DNA of 64,000 bases from NCBI GenBank assembly GCA_040218415.1, contig JAVJRN010000031.1, forward strand, positions 27,912 through 91,911. The letters are read 5' to 3'. The stretch comes from JAVJRN01 sp040218415 (GTDB taxonomy: Bacteria > Bacteroidota > Bacteroidia > Cytophagales > Cyclobacteriaceae). Made by a program: the position numbers and the translations under genes. The notes below the pieces were generated by a model. It was not told the DNA's origin. It saw only the letters and a program-made list of their open reading frames with translations, and did not search any database. Below are positions 1 to 8,252 of this stretch, in pieces. The number at the start of each line of letters is the position of its first letter. Position 1 is the stretch's first letter.

Positions 1-16
1 ACTAAACTGAACTATT

Positions 17-511
17 ATGTATCTGGAAAATTTTACAATTATCAATTTACAGGCGGTCATAGGTACCATCAGCATTATCATAGGATTTAGATGGTGGATT
101 CAGCCGCGGCTAGCCAAGCTCTCCATTCAGGACGCGCTACTACCTCTGGTATTCTTAAACACCTTCCGCTATTTGGGTTTATCCTTTATGGCCAAGGAGC
201 AATTTTATGATGGATTCCCTGCTGATTTCCTCAATACCGTAGGTATTTGGGATCTGTCCACCGCAATTCTTGCCATCATTGCGGCTATTGCATTAAGGAA
301 CAGATGGAGTTTTGCTATTCCTCTCGTTTGGGTATTTAATATCGTTGGATTCACTGATCTGGTCGTAGCTTTCCCACAGTTCTTTGGCTTAAAACTTTAC
401 GATCACGACTTAGGCTTTATCTGGCTAATGTTTGTTACTTATGGTTTGACGACCTTCTTGAGCCACATCTATATTTTCATTAGACTGATCAAAAATTTAA
501 GAAAGAAATAA
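17..511 (+). CDS. multi-pass membrane protein, tandem paralogue 1
   Basis: Unrecognised inner-membrane protein of 164 residues. Hydrophobic stretches near residues 5-25, 38-58, 70-92, 97-118 and 130-158 suggest four or five membrane passes with short loops. No signal peptidase site or catalytic motif is visible. It is clearly related to the next gene one base downstream: both carry LAKLSI, RYLG, STAILA and the identical stretch VGFTDLVVAFPQ, so the pair arose by tandem duplication and is probably co-transcribed. The ATG at 17 is the first start in the frame. The family is unknown to me; a small-molecule or lipid-binding membrane role would be guesswork. Confidence 0.8.
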   Translation: MYLENFTIINLQAVIGTISIIIGFRWWIQPRLAKLSIQDALLPLVFLNTFRYLGLSFMAKEQFYDGFPADFLNTVGIWDLSTAILAIIAAIALRNRWSFAIPLVWVFNIVGFTDLVVAFPQFFGLKLYDHDLGFIWLMFVTYGLTTFLSHIYIFIRLIKNLRKK

Positions 512-512
512 A

Positions 513-1013
513 ATGAATAATTTCATCATTTTCCAAATGCAAGCCACTGCTGGCTTGCTCACCTTCTATTTTGCTTTTAAATGGTTCGTATTTCCTAAAC
601 TAGCAAAACTAAGCATTTACGATGCATTGGTGCCGATGGTCCTTATTCATGGTCTCAGGTACCTCGGTATGGTGTTTATGGTCGATACACAAGTTTATGA
701 TGCATTTCCAGATGATTTGGCTTTTACAGTAGGCGTCTGGGATTACAGCACAGCTATTCTGGCGGTAATTACGGCTTTTGCTCTGCGAAACAAATGGAAA
801 TATGCGATTGCATTAACGTGGGTTTTCAACCTTGTTGGCTTCACAGATCTTGTTGTAGCATTCCCACAAGTCTTTGCTATTGAATTCTATAATTATGATT
901 TGGGTACGATGTGGTGGGCTTTTACGACTATTGGAGTGGTAAATGTCATCAGTCATTTCTACATTTTTTATCGCTTGATTAGAGCCCATGTAATAGGTCT
1001 GAGCACTCAGTAA
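513..1013 (+). CDS. multi-pass membrane protein, tandem paralogue 2
   Basis: Membrane protein of 166 residues with the same four-to-five-segment profile as its upstream neighbour and roughly half the residues alike by eye. Conserved charged or polar spots inside the membrane segments (RYLG, FPDDL, WDYSTAILA, FTDLVVAFPQ) argue for a kept function rather than a decaying copy. Only one base separates it from the upstream stop, so the two are translated as a unit. The Crp-type regulator gene that follows on the same strand after about 90 bp may control them. Function not recognised. Confidence 0.8.
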   Translation: MNNFIIFQMQATAGLLTFYFAFKWFVFPKLAKLSIYDALVPMVLIHGLRYLGMVFMVDTQVYDAFPDDLAFTVGVWDYSTAILAVITAFALRNKWKYAIALTWVFNLVGFTDLVVAFPQVFAIEFYNYDLGTMWWAFTTIGVVNVISHFYIFYRLIRAHVIGLSTQ

Positions 1014-1105
1014 TAATGCAGAGTAAAACAAAACTGGTAATTTTATGTAAACTGCTATGTGAAGATTTCAGAGAAACCTACGTAAAAAAAGAATAAACTA
1101 CGACA

Positions 1106-1672
1106 ATGCGAAAATACATTGAATATATTGGCGGCACACTTCCTGATACAGATTGGCAACTATATAAAGACCACTTAAAAGTCACTAGTGCAAAGAAAGG
1201 AGATATCATTCTAGCCTTAAACAAGCCTTGTAAAACTATTTGGCATTTGGCAAAAGGTGCTGTAAGAAAACTTGAAATAGATCATGGTATTGAGAAGACC
1301 ACTCATTTTTATATCGCACCAAAAGTATTTACAGTTTTACATAGTGCGCTTACAGGAGCGCCTAGTGATCTCTCTATTGTTTGTGAAGAGGATTGTGAAT
1401 TTCTAGAATTAGACATAAAACTTCTTCAGGAACTATATGAAAAATCCATCTACATTGAGCGCATTGGAAGAAGAATGGCCGAAGAGGAATTCATTGAAGA
1501 ATTTAGCATGCGCAGAATGTTTCTTAAGTTGGATGCTTTACAGCGCTATGAATACATAGAAAAAGAGCATCCTGAAATTCTTAGGCGTTTCCAACTCAAA
1601 GATGTAGCTACTTTCCTAGGCGTAACGCCCGAAACGTTGAGTAGGTTAAGAAAGCTTCGGTTTTCCGTTTAG
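1106..1672 (+). CDS. Crp/Fnr family transcriptional regulator
   Basis: Cytoplasmic one-component regulator of 188 residues, within the usual length for the short Bacteroidota members of this family. Residues about 15-115 read as a cyclic-nucleotide-binding beta barrel, followed by the long dimer helix (about 115-150). The C-terminal helix-turn-helix is the segment containing QLKDVATFLGVTPETLSRLR. The cNMP-contact residues of true CAP proteins are not evident, so the ligand is unknown. The gene ends in TAG, which shows TAG is an ordinary stop here. It probably regulates the adjoining small membrane proteins, an inference from position only. Confidence 0.88.
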   Translation: MRKYIEYIGGTLPDTDWQLYKDHLKVTSAKKGDIILALNKPCKTIWHLAKGAVRKLEIDHGIEKTTHFYIAPKVFTVLHSALTGAPSDLSIVCEEDCEFLELDIKLLQELYEKSIYIERIGRRMAEEEFIEEFSMRRMFLKLDALQRYEYIEKEHPEILRRFQLKDVATFLGVTPETLSRLRKLRFSV

Positions 1673-1753
1673 GAAACTTCGAACTTATCATTTGTCAAGT
1701 GGATTAAAACCACGGAATCATAAATTGCTTCAACATACGGAAATAACAATTTT

Positions 1754-2203
1754 ATGATATCAATTTACTTTAAAAATCCGCTTGACAAACAATTACCTAG
1801 GCACATTCGGACAGGCGTATGGGCAAGCTTTATCTCTGCTTTTATGCTTATCGGAATTGGCCTGTTTTGGGTGATTCATCCATCTGCCTCTGAGGCCTCT
1901 TTTTCTATTATTGCAGACTCTGATGCAGCCAATCGTTTTGCAAAAATAACTGCCATATTTAAGGCCGTAGGAGATATTCTTCCTTCATTATTTGTGTTGC
2001 TTGCCATAGGTTTGGGGCAATTTAGGTTAGCTGGCCTTTTTCATATTATAACTTTATTGTTGGTCATTCTAGTTGATATGATCACTTGGGGATTATATGT
2101 ACCCAATGTAGGAGTTCAAGATGTTGTACAGCACATTCCTTTTGCTATACCCATCATTATTGCGGCTTACTGTTTTCTAAAACCAACTCTTAAAACCTCA
2201 TAA
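1754..2203 (+). CDS. small membrane protein (four predicted segments)
   Basis: Protein of 149 residues with hydrophobic segments near 24-46, 72-92, 95-112 and 122-143 and a hydrophilic N-terminus (FKNPLDKQLPRHIR). It has the look of the short DUF-type membrane proteins often found beside regulators in Bacteroidota, but no specific family was recognised. The stop codon is two bases from the TTG start of the next gene, so the two form a translationally coupled pair. No catalytic motif is seen. Confidence 0.75.
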   Translation: MISIYFKNPLDKQLPRHIRTGVWASFISAFMLIGIGLFWVIHPSASEASFSIIADSDAANRFAKITAIFKAVGDILPSLFVLLAIGLGQFRLAGLFHIITLLLVILVDMITWGLYVPNVGVQDVVQHIPFAIPIIIAAYCFLKPTLKTS

Positions 2204-2205
2204 TT

Positions 2206-2574
2206 TTGCTTCTATTTATTCGTATTTTCCTCATTCTCTATGGTCTAATAGCTATTGGAACTGGTTTTCATACCATAACTGGTTCTTATGATCCTGCAGT
2301 TGAACCAATGGCTGATAATTCTCATCGGTTCATAGGCGCTATTTGGGCATCTATGGCCTTAGGTTTTTTCTATTGTGTCTGGAATCCTTCAGAGGTGGTG
2401 CTTTTCCGATTTTTAATGATTGCCTTATTTATTGGAGGAATTGTAAGAGCCGTTGCACTTATTAATTATTCACCAACTCCTATTATTTGGGCAGTGATAT
2501 TGCTTGAGTTGATACCAACCCCCATTATGTGGTACATGCATAGTAAATTGTTTAATAACGGAGTGATTATATAA
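2206..2574 (+). CDS. DUF4345-like membrane protein
   Basis: Small integral membrane protein of 122 residues with four hydrophobic segments (about 3-20, 42-60, 65-85, 92-112). The pattern of a GTGFHTITGS loop, then DNSHRFIGAIWASMALGFFY, then a third segment with GGIVRAVAL is what I associate with the DUF4345 family, whose function is unknown. The frame begins with TTG at 2206, directly after the previous stop; no ATG is available before residue 50, so the TTG start is preferred. It converges with the HxlR gene on the other strand. Confidence 0.75.
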   Translation: MLLFIRIFLILYGLIAIGTGFHTITGSYDPAVEPMADNSHRFIGAIWASMALGFFYCVWNPSEVVLFRFLMIALFIGGIVRAVALINYSPTPIIWAVILLELIPTPIMWYMHSKLFNNGVII

Positions 2575-2675
2575 GGTCTGTTGACTATCCTGGTTTGAGA
2601 AATGTTTTAATAGGATTCTTTAGCTTTGGTGACTTGAGTTGTTAATAGAAGGTAGATAGCCGGATAAGCGAGTAC

Positions 2676-3104
2676 TTAAATCTTAAAGCTATTCGCAAAA
2701 GTTTGGTACGAGTCAATGATTCCTTGAATTCGTGCTGACTTATTTTGAAGGAAAGAGTTCACGCCATAGTCCTCCATATTAGGGTGTGTTTCCCTCAAAT
2801 TAGTTTCACTCCAAACCAACAATTCAAATATCACTGGCGCAAAGGACAAGCCTTTATTCGTTAGCAAGTAAATATTGGTTTTTTTATTGTCGGGTAGTTT
2901 ATGTTTAGTGACAATCCCCTGTTCTAAGAGCCATTTTAACCGTGCTGCGAGTATACTGGCAGCTATCTTTTCCTCTGAATTTTCGAAATCCTTAAAGGTG
3001 GTTTTATTAAGCACTAGCATATCTCTAATGATCAATAGCGTCCATCTATCACCAATAATGTCAAGTGACGAGGCTAAAGGACAGTTTGAACGAAAATTCT
3101 CCAT
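2676..3104 (-). CDS. HxlR-type winged-helix regulator
   Basis: DNA-binding protein of 142 residues. The N-terminal CPLASSLDIIGDRWTLLIIR is the classic HxlR signature (conserved Cys followed by G-x-RWTLLI), and a winged helix follows through about residue 100 with LLEQGIVTKHKLPDNK as the wing. In some family members the N-terminal Cys senses electrophiles or quinones. It is divergent from the hydrolase gene at 3174 across a 69-bp gap holding two near-identical copies of a short motif (TTACTTCTAAATCGAAAG and ATTGCTTCTAAATCGAAAG), which are good operator candidates. It therefore most likely controls the hydrolase/dehydrogenase operon. Confidence 0.9.
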   Translation of the reverse strand: MENFRSNCPLASSLDIIGDRWTLLIIRDMLVLNKTTFKDFENSEEKIAASILAARLKWLLEQGIVTKHKLPDNKKTNIYLLTNKGLSFAPVIFELLVWSETNLRETHPNMEDYGVNSFLQNKSARIQGIIDSYQTFANSFKI

Positions 3105-3106
3105 TT

Positions 3107-3161
3107 TATTACTTCTAAATCGAAAGTAATTAGTATTATTGCTTCTAAATCGAAAGCGAAA
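3107..3161. promoter_or_regulatory. direct-repeat operator candidate in HxlR/hydrolase divergent promoter
   Basis: Two copies of TTCTAAATCGAAAG lie about 30 bp apart in the short space between the divergent regulator and alpha/beta-hydrolase genes. HxlR regulators commonly bind repeated sites overlapping their own and the divergent promoter, so this is the expected place for the operator. The repeat is seen directly; its binding role is inferred. Confidence 0.5.
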
Positions 3162-3173
3162 ATACGAAAGCTA

Positions 3174-4061
3174 ATGGACAAAAGTTGGATAAACAAAGAA
3201 GAATATCCTTTCAAGGAGAACTATCTTGACCTTGCGATAGGTAAAATGCATTACGTAGATGAAGGAAATGGCAAGCCGATTGTCTTTGTGCATGGTAATC
3301 CAGGTTGGTCATTTGAATTTCGCGAACAAATAAAAGCGCTGAGTGATACAAACCGCTGCATTGCTCCAGACCATATTGGATTTGGCCTCTCAGATAAACC
3401 CTATGACTGGGATTACCTGCCAGAGAATCACGCGGCAAACTTTGAAGCATTAATGGACTCACTCAAACTATCTAACATTACTTTGGTAGTTGCAGATTGG
3501 GGTGGTCCAATAGGCCTTGCTTATGCCCTTAAGCATCCTGAAAAGATAGATAAGCTCATCATTATGAATACGTTCATGTGGTCTGCAGCAGATAGTAAGG
3601 GAGCCAGAGCTTTTAGTAATTTTCTAGGGGGACCTATTGGGATTTTTTTAAGTAAATACTTCAATTTCTTTGCCCGAATCATTAGCAAGCAGGTGGTTTA
3701 TGACAAATCAAAACTGTCCAAAGTAGCTCATGAACATATGTATAAACACTTGGCTTCTCCAAAAGAAAGGAAAGGGACGTGGGTTTTTCCTAAACAGATT
3801 ATTGCTTCTAGTGAATGGATGGATAGCCTTTGGAAACAACGAAGTGCTATTGAACACATACCTGCAACTATTATTTGGGGCATGAAAGACCCAGCTTTTC
3901 CTCCAGGTGGTTTACTTCCTTTCGAAAGTTTCTTCAAAAACTTTACGACGGTGAAACTGGACAATGTGGGGCATTACCCGCAAGAAGAGGCTCCTGAAGT
4001 ACTCATTCAAATACTTCAAGAAAGAAATTCAAGTCGAATTAGAAAAATATCACAGATATGA
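3174..4061 (+). CDS. haloalkane dehalogenase-like alpha/beta hydrolase
   Basis: Cytoplasmic alpha/beta-hydrolase of 295 residues, the typical length of haloalkane dehalogenases, which replace a carbon-bound halogen with hydroxyl through an alkyl-enzyme ester. The nucleophile elbow reads ADWGGPIG, giving Asp108 instead of the Ser of esterases. Trp109 next to it and Asn42 in HGNPGW match the two halide-stabilising residues. Asp239 (WGMKDPAF) and His267 (NVGHYPQ) complete the triad; an acid after strand beta-7 is the arrangement of subfamilies I and III. There is no signal peptide. Its stop overlaps the start of the next gene by four bases, so it forms an operon with the short-chain dehydrogenase, which could oxidise the alcohol product. 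Related Asp-nucleophile enzymes (epoxide hydrolases, fluoroacetate dehalogenases) are the alternatives. Confidence 0.85.
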   Translation: MDKSWINKEEYPFKENYLDLAIGKMHYVDEGNGKPIVFVHGNPGWSFEFREQIKALSDTNRCIAPDHIGFGLSDKPYDWDYLPENHAANFEALMDSLKLSNITLVVADWGGPIGLAYALKHPEKIDKLIIMNTFMWSAADSKGARAFSNFLGGPIGIFLSKYFNFFARIISKQVVYDKSKLSKVAHEHMYKHLASPKERKGTWVFPKQIIASSEWMDSLWKQRSAIEHIPATIIWGMKDPAFPPGGLLPFESFFKNFTTVKLDNVGHYPQEEAPEVLIQILQERNSSRIRKISQI

Positions 4062-5002
4062 GCAATTGGACAACACAAAACTTACCGACCAATCTTTCGG
4101 GCAAAACATATGTAATCACTGGAACCAGTTCTGGTATTGGCACTGTAATGGCCTATCAATTGGCTAAAAGAGGGGCAGTAGTAATTGCAGGAAATAGAAA
4201 TACTGAAAAAGCCCACAACGCACTAAAAAAGCATCAAAAAGAAGAAGATGATTTAAGTAATTTTTCCACCGATCTTCTGGATATCTCCTCTTTGCAATCT
4301 GTTAGAGAATTCGCTGAAAAGATTAATAATGATCCTCAAATAACGCAAATTAATGGGCTTATTTTGAATGCTGGAATCATGGCATTGCCAGAGAGAAAGG
4401 AATCTGTTGATGGATTTGAATTGCAAATGGCAACCAATGTTCTGGGTCATCACCTTCTCACTTCTTTATTGATCGAAAAAATAAAGCAGGCGCCTTCGTC
4501 AGTTATTGTATCTACTACTTCGTCTGCAAGTAGCCAGGCAACCGACAAAAATATCTGGAATGATATAAATGCTGAGAAGAAATATGACGCTTGGGAAGTC
4601 TATGGTTTATCAAAAATAGCAGCAGTTCAGTTTAGGGATGGACTCCACAAACTTCTTAAAAATGCGAATTTGGATGATAAGATCAAAGTAATCTCCACGC
4701 ATCCAGGCTTGACGGCTACACCCCTATTCGATGCAGGGGAAGGATTTATTTCCAACATCTTCAGAAGCGTAAAAGGCATATTCATGATGACGCCTGCTCA
4801 AGGCGCACTATCTAGTCTAAGAGCAGTGGTGGACGACTCAATACCAAATGGCAGTTTCATTGGCCCAGGCGGAATCACTGGATTCAGTGGTAATCCAAAA
4901 ATCATCAAAGAGTACAATCGGAAATTAGCGCTTGATCCAGTATTGAGAAAAAAGATGTGGGACTATTGTGATCAGGCAACTCATGCAATTTGGAAAATGT
5001 AA
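4058..5002 (+). CDS. short-chain dehydrogenase/reductase (WW-domain oxidoreductase/retinol dehydrogenase-like)
   Basis: NAD(P)-dependent oxidoreductase of 314 residues. The Rossmann nucleotide-binding motif TGTSSGIG is at about residues 22-29, LNAGIM follows strand 4, a Ser-rich strand 5 carries the catalytic Ser, and Tyr182/Lys186 (YGLSK) form the active-site pair. The N-terminal extension and long C-terminus resemble the protochlorophyllide-reductase/retinol-dehydrogenase branch. It overlaps the upstream dehalogenase-like gene by ATGA, so the products are made together; oxidation or reduction of a hydrolase product is a reasonable inference, but no substrate can be read from the sequence. 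Confidence 0.88.
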   Translation: MSNWTTQNLPTNLSGKTYVITGTSSGIGTVMAYQLAKRGAVVIAGNRNTEKAHNALKKHQKEEDDLSNFSTDLLDISSLQSVREFAEKINNDPQITQINGLILNAGIMALPERKESVDGFELQMATNVLGHHLLTSLLIEKIKQAPSSVIVSTTSSASSQATDKNIWNDINAEKKYDAWEVYGLSKIAAVQFRDGLHKLLKNANLDDKIKVISTHPGLTATPLFDAGEGFISNIFRSVKGIFMMTPAQGALSSLRAVVDDSIPNGSFIGPGGITGFSGNPKIIKEYNRKLALDPVLRKKMWDYCDQATHAIWKM

Positions 5003-5047
5003 TCTCTAAAAACTCAAACCAAATACTCACAAACAAAAAACATAATT

Positions 5048-5758
5048 ATGTTAGCAGGACACTTTTCTACCGCACTTATTGCCCATCAAAAAATCTCCAA
5101 GAAGGGAGCCTTGCTCTTCTTCTTGATTGCTTCTCAACTACAAGATTTACTTTGGTTAAGCTTTCACTATTTGGGTTTAGAACCCACTGTCCCGGCAGAC
5201 TTGCTGGACGTTACATTGATGAATATCACCGTGGATATGGTCTATAGCCACGACCTATTGCCGCAGCTTGTATGGATGGCCCTTACCTTTATTATAGGCC
5301 GGCTATTGTTCAAGCAGAATAACATTGCCTTAGCGGGAGCCCTCTTAGTATTGGGTCATTACCTGCTTGATCTGCTATCAGGCTATCCCCATCATGTGTT
5401 TGGTGGAGATACGCATGAGGTAGGCTTGGGGCTATACTACGCTAATGTGTATCTAGCCATATTAATAGAAGCAGTTTTTACTGGAATTGCGCTTGTGTAT
5501 TATTTTAGTGTTGATTCCAAAAAGAATAAACCCCGTAGCACCAAAAACAGGATGCAAATAGCAGGGCTGTTTGTGTTCGGTGTAGTCTTCCTGTTGTCCA
5601 TAGGTAGTGTTTCTTTTCGCCAGTGGTTTAATATCCCAGAGTTTGATACGGACTTTAACACCACCATGCTGTCGCTGGTGTTTACCTATCTGCCGATGAT
5701 GGTTTACTTATACTACTTTGTAGGTCGCGAACAAGCTAGTCAGTATGACCAAAAGTAA
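5048..5758 (+). CDS. membrane protein, possibly YdjM-like metal-dependent hydrolase
   Basis: Integral membrane protein of 236 residues with about six hydrophobic segments. Histidines sit at GHFSTALIAH near the N-terminus, SHDLLPQ near residue 67 and GHYLLDLLSGYPHH near residue 107, with an Asp in LQDLLW. That His/Asp arrangement is reminiscent of the DUF457/YdjM family of predicted membrane-bound metal-dependent hydrolases, although the canonical THS and PDxDH motifs are not intact, so the assignment is tentative. It lies 45 bp after the dehydrogenase gene on the same strand and could be the last gene of that operon. About 190 bp without a gene follow. Confidence 0.65.
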   Translation: MLAGHFSTALIAHQKISKKGALLFFLIASQLQDLLWLSFHYLGLEPTVPADLLDVTLMNITVDMVYSHDLLPQLVWMALTFIIGRLLFKQNNIALAGALLVLGHYLLDLLSGYPHHVFGGDTHEVGLGLYYANVYLAILIEAVFTGIALVYYFSVDSKKNKPRSTKNRMQIAGLFVFGVVFLLSIGSVSFRQWFNIPEFDTDFNTTMLSLVFTYLPMMVYLYYFVGREQASQYDQK

Positions 5759-5951
5759 TAGCTTGAAATAGGAGCTTTTACTTGCCTACATTATAATTAC
5801 TTCAAGACTTTTTTCGAAAGGAAAAACCTCTTGGCAATATTGATGGATGTTACCGAGACGGAGTGCCCACTACCTCTTGATTTAAAAAAAAGATTTTCAA
5901 AGTCTTTACACATTCCGAAATCTCTTGTCTAACCAAGAAAAGAGATAAAGC

Positions 5952-6716
5952 ATGTTATCGTCCAATCAAAAAGTACTCATTACAGGAGGTGGTTCAGGTA
6001 TTGGGCTTGCTCTAGCCAAAAAGTTTCTATCAAAGGAGCATACGGTTATTATCACCGGTAGAAACTTATCCAAATTGGAGAAAGTAAAAGCGGAACTTCC
6101 AGACATACATATTTTCCAAAGTGATGTCACTAATGCCGTTGAAGTCAGAATTTTGGTGGATGACTTACAGCACAAATTTGGAGGTATTGATGTACTGATT
6201 AATAATGCAGGCATTATGAACCTTTTGGATGCTGCAGATGAAAATAATGATCTGCAAAAACAATTCGAAGAAATTGAGATCAATTACCATGCTCCTATTC
6301 GCATGTTGCATTACTTCTTGCCGCAACTCAAAAAGAGCAAAAATGCTACTTTGATCAACGTCTCTTCTGGTTTGGCCTACGTACCATTTGCCCAGGCACC
6401 TGTGTATTCTGGGACCAAAGCTGCTGTGCATTTATGGAGCCAAGCCATCAGACCACAATTGAAACGTCATAATATCAAAGTAGTTGAGCTTTTACCACCC
6501 GTGGTTGACACCAAACTGGCCAAAGACGCTGACTTAAAAGATGATAACCTTAAACCCATGACGACTGAAAAACTGGCAACCATCTTTTGGAAAGACTATA
6601 CAAATGGGAAAGAGGAAATATCCCCAGGTCTTTCCAGTCAATTAAAACTCATGAGTAGATTGGCTCCTAAGTTTATTTTCAATCAATTAAATAAAGAACC
6701 CATTCCTAAAAAATAA
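5952..6716 (+). CDS. short-chain dehydrogenase (DltE-like)
   Basis: SDR oxidoreductase of 254 residues, a standard length. The cofactor motif GGGSGIG lies at residues 11-17, INNAGIM at about 83, a Ser at VSSGLAY and the catalytic pair Tyr152/Lys156 in YSGTKAA. The unbroken VVELLPPVVDT after strand 6 is typical of the DltE-like group found in Bacteroidota and firmicutes. Only four bases separate it from the next gene, a second Asp-type alpha/beta hydrolase, repeating the hydrolase-plus-dehydrogenase pairing seen at 3174-5002 in reversed order. Confidence 0.9.
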   Translation: MLSSNQKVLITGGGSGIGLALAKKFLSKEHTVIITGRNLSKLEKVKAELPDIHIFQSDVTNAVEVRILVDDLQHKFGGIDVLINNAGIMNLLDAADENNDLQKQFEEIEINYHAPIRMLHYFLPQLKKSKNATLINVSSGLAYVPFAQAPVYSGTKAAVHLWSQAIRPQLKRHNIKVVELLPPVVDTKLAKDADLKDDNLKPMTTEKLATIFWKDYTNGKEEISPGLSSQLKLMSRLAPKFIFNQLNKEPIPKK

Positions 6717-6720
6717 CAAT

Positions 6721-7725
6721 ATGAGCGTTTCAAAATTTAGAGAAATTGCATTGATGACCTCCATTATTTTTTGCTTATACAGCGCAAAAGCGCAAGAAAT
6801 ATACTCTGGAAAAGCCACTAAGGTAGAGAAGGAAATTTCAGCTGAAATGCCCTTTGAGTCTAAGTTTATTGTAATTGGCAAAGAGCGAGTACATTATGTA
6901 GAATCAGGAGAAGGAGATCCTATTTTACTACTTCATGGTTTACCCGCTAATCTGTATCTATGGCGAAACATCATCCCTAACATAGATAGCAATAAAAAAG
7001 TGATTGCACTTGATTTTTTAGGCTTTGGTAAATCCAGCTTCCCAGCTGATAGTATCACCTCTGTAGAAGTTCAGTACCAAATGCTTTCAGATTTTATTAA
7101 AGCCAAAGATCTCAAAAATGTTACACTGTTTGTTCAGGATATTGGGTCTATTGCCGGCATGCTCTATACGATAAGGGAGCCCCAAAATGTAAAAGCCCTG
7201 GCCTTGTTTGAAGCTCCTTTTATGCCTGCCGAAGTAATGTACGATCAACTACCCTTTAGTTTCAGAGCCTTTATGCGCATTACAAGAACCCAAAAAGGGA
7301 ATGAAAAATGGATGGTGAAACGAAACTTTGCAGGTAAAAAGTTGGCGGTCAATTTCTTTACAGGGAGAAAACTACCGAAAGAAGCTTATCCTTATTATAC
7401 CTCACCTTGGGATGAAAAAGAGAGGAGATATGCTATAACCAGAGGGCCCGATCCGGCTGTATTATCTTATACCAAGGGAAAAGGTGAAAGCGAGTTTTCT
7501 ACCTTGTTGGATACTATTTCTGACGGTATGAGAGAAACTGAAATTCCCCTCTTATATTTCTACGCTAAAAAAGGTCTCGTCAATAGAAAAGAAGCTGTGC
7601 AATACGCTCAAGAGAACTTTAAGAACGCGAAATTCATCTTCTTGGGAAAAGGAAAACACTTCCTCACTGAAAGCCATCCTAAACAAATGAGTGAAGAATT
7701 TAACAACTGGTACACAGAACTATAA
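6721..7725 (+). CDS. exported alpha/beta hydrolase with Asp at the nucleophile position
   Basis: Protein of 334 residues with an N-terminal signal peptide (hydrophobic stretch to about residue 21, cleavage likely after SAKAQ), so periplasmic or outer-membrane located. The alpha/beta-hydrolase core begins near residue 50. The oxyanion loop is HGLPAN at 72-77 and the elbow is QDIGSIAG with Asp140 where Ser would be, as in haloalkane dehalogenases and epoxide hydrolases. His in GKGKHF near the C-terminus is the expected base. Unlike the enzyme at 3174, the halide-binding Asn and Trp are replaced by Leu and Ile, so dehalogenation is doubtful; epoxide hydrolysis or another ester-type chemistry is possible. 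Operon with the flanking SDR and DUF1772-like genes. Confidence 0.8.
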   Translation: MSVSKFREIALMTSIIFCLYSAKAQEIYSGKATKVEKEISAEMPFESKFIVIGKERVHYVESGEGDPILLLHGLPANLYLWRNIIPNIDSNKKVIALDFLGFGKSSFPADSITSVEVQYQMLSDFIKAKDLKNVTLFVQDIGSIAGMLYTIREPQNVKALALFEAPFMPAEVMYDQLPFSFRAFMRITRTQKGNEKWMVKRNFAGKKLAVNFFTGRKLPKEAYPYYTSPWDEKERRYAITRGPDPAVLSYTKGKGESEFSTLLDTISDGMRETEIPLLYFYAKKGLVNRKEAVQYAQENFKNAKFIFLGKGKHFLTESHPKQMSEEFNNWYTEL

Positions 7726-7730
7726 AATCT

Positions 7731-8198
7731 ATGAAAAGAATCCTACCCTACATCGCCATAATCGGCACTGGAGCCTTTGTGGGCAACATGGTTAATATCG
7801 GACTCAGCTATGCCATTCATTGGCAGTCCTTAGATCCCATCGCTTTTATGGAATCCTTCAAGGTGGATTTTCCTCTTTTACTTGGTCCAACGGCTGTTAC
7901 CTTGATGCCTGCCTTTATCGCAACGATTTGGTTGATTTTTGTGACAAATGATAATAAATCCGCTAAGCGTTATTGGACCTACGCGTTTGTAGCGTTGCTC
8001 ATTGTCAATATCCAAACAGCGGCATACCACTTACCTATGAATTTGGATTTTATGGAATTAAAATACACTACCACTGAAGCTACAAGCAAGCTTCAAGGCT
8101 GGGTGTTTTTTCATTGGGTACGGATCGGTGTGGCAATAACTGCCGCTGTGTTTGGTTTGAAAGCGTTCAAGGAGTCATTGAGCAGCAACGCTGGCTAG
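7731..8198 (+). CDS. DUF1772-like (anthrone oxygenase type) membrane protein
   Basis: Membrane protein of 155 residues with four hydrophobic segments. The arrangement HLPMNLDFM, then a polar loop, then KLQGWVFFHWVRIGV matches the N/W/WH/R pattern of the DUF1772 family, which includes fungal anthrone oxygenases acting on polyketides; bacterial members are mostly uncharacterised. It begins five bases after the upstream hydrolase and closes the operon. About 54 bp separate it from the sigma factor gene. Confidence 0.7.
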   Translation: MKRILPYIAIIGTGAFVGNMVNIGLSYAIHWQSLDPIAFMESFKVDFPLLLGPTAVTLMPAFIATIWLIFVTNDNKSAKRYWTYAFVALLIVNIQTAAYHLPMNLDFMELKYTTTEATSKLQGWVFFHWVRIGVAITAAVFGLKAFKESLSSNAG

Positions 8199-8252
8199 TC
8201 TTATTACAGCCTTCGCTAGATTAGTAAAATAGAATCCAATAAATTCAACCTT

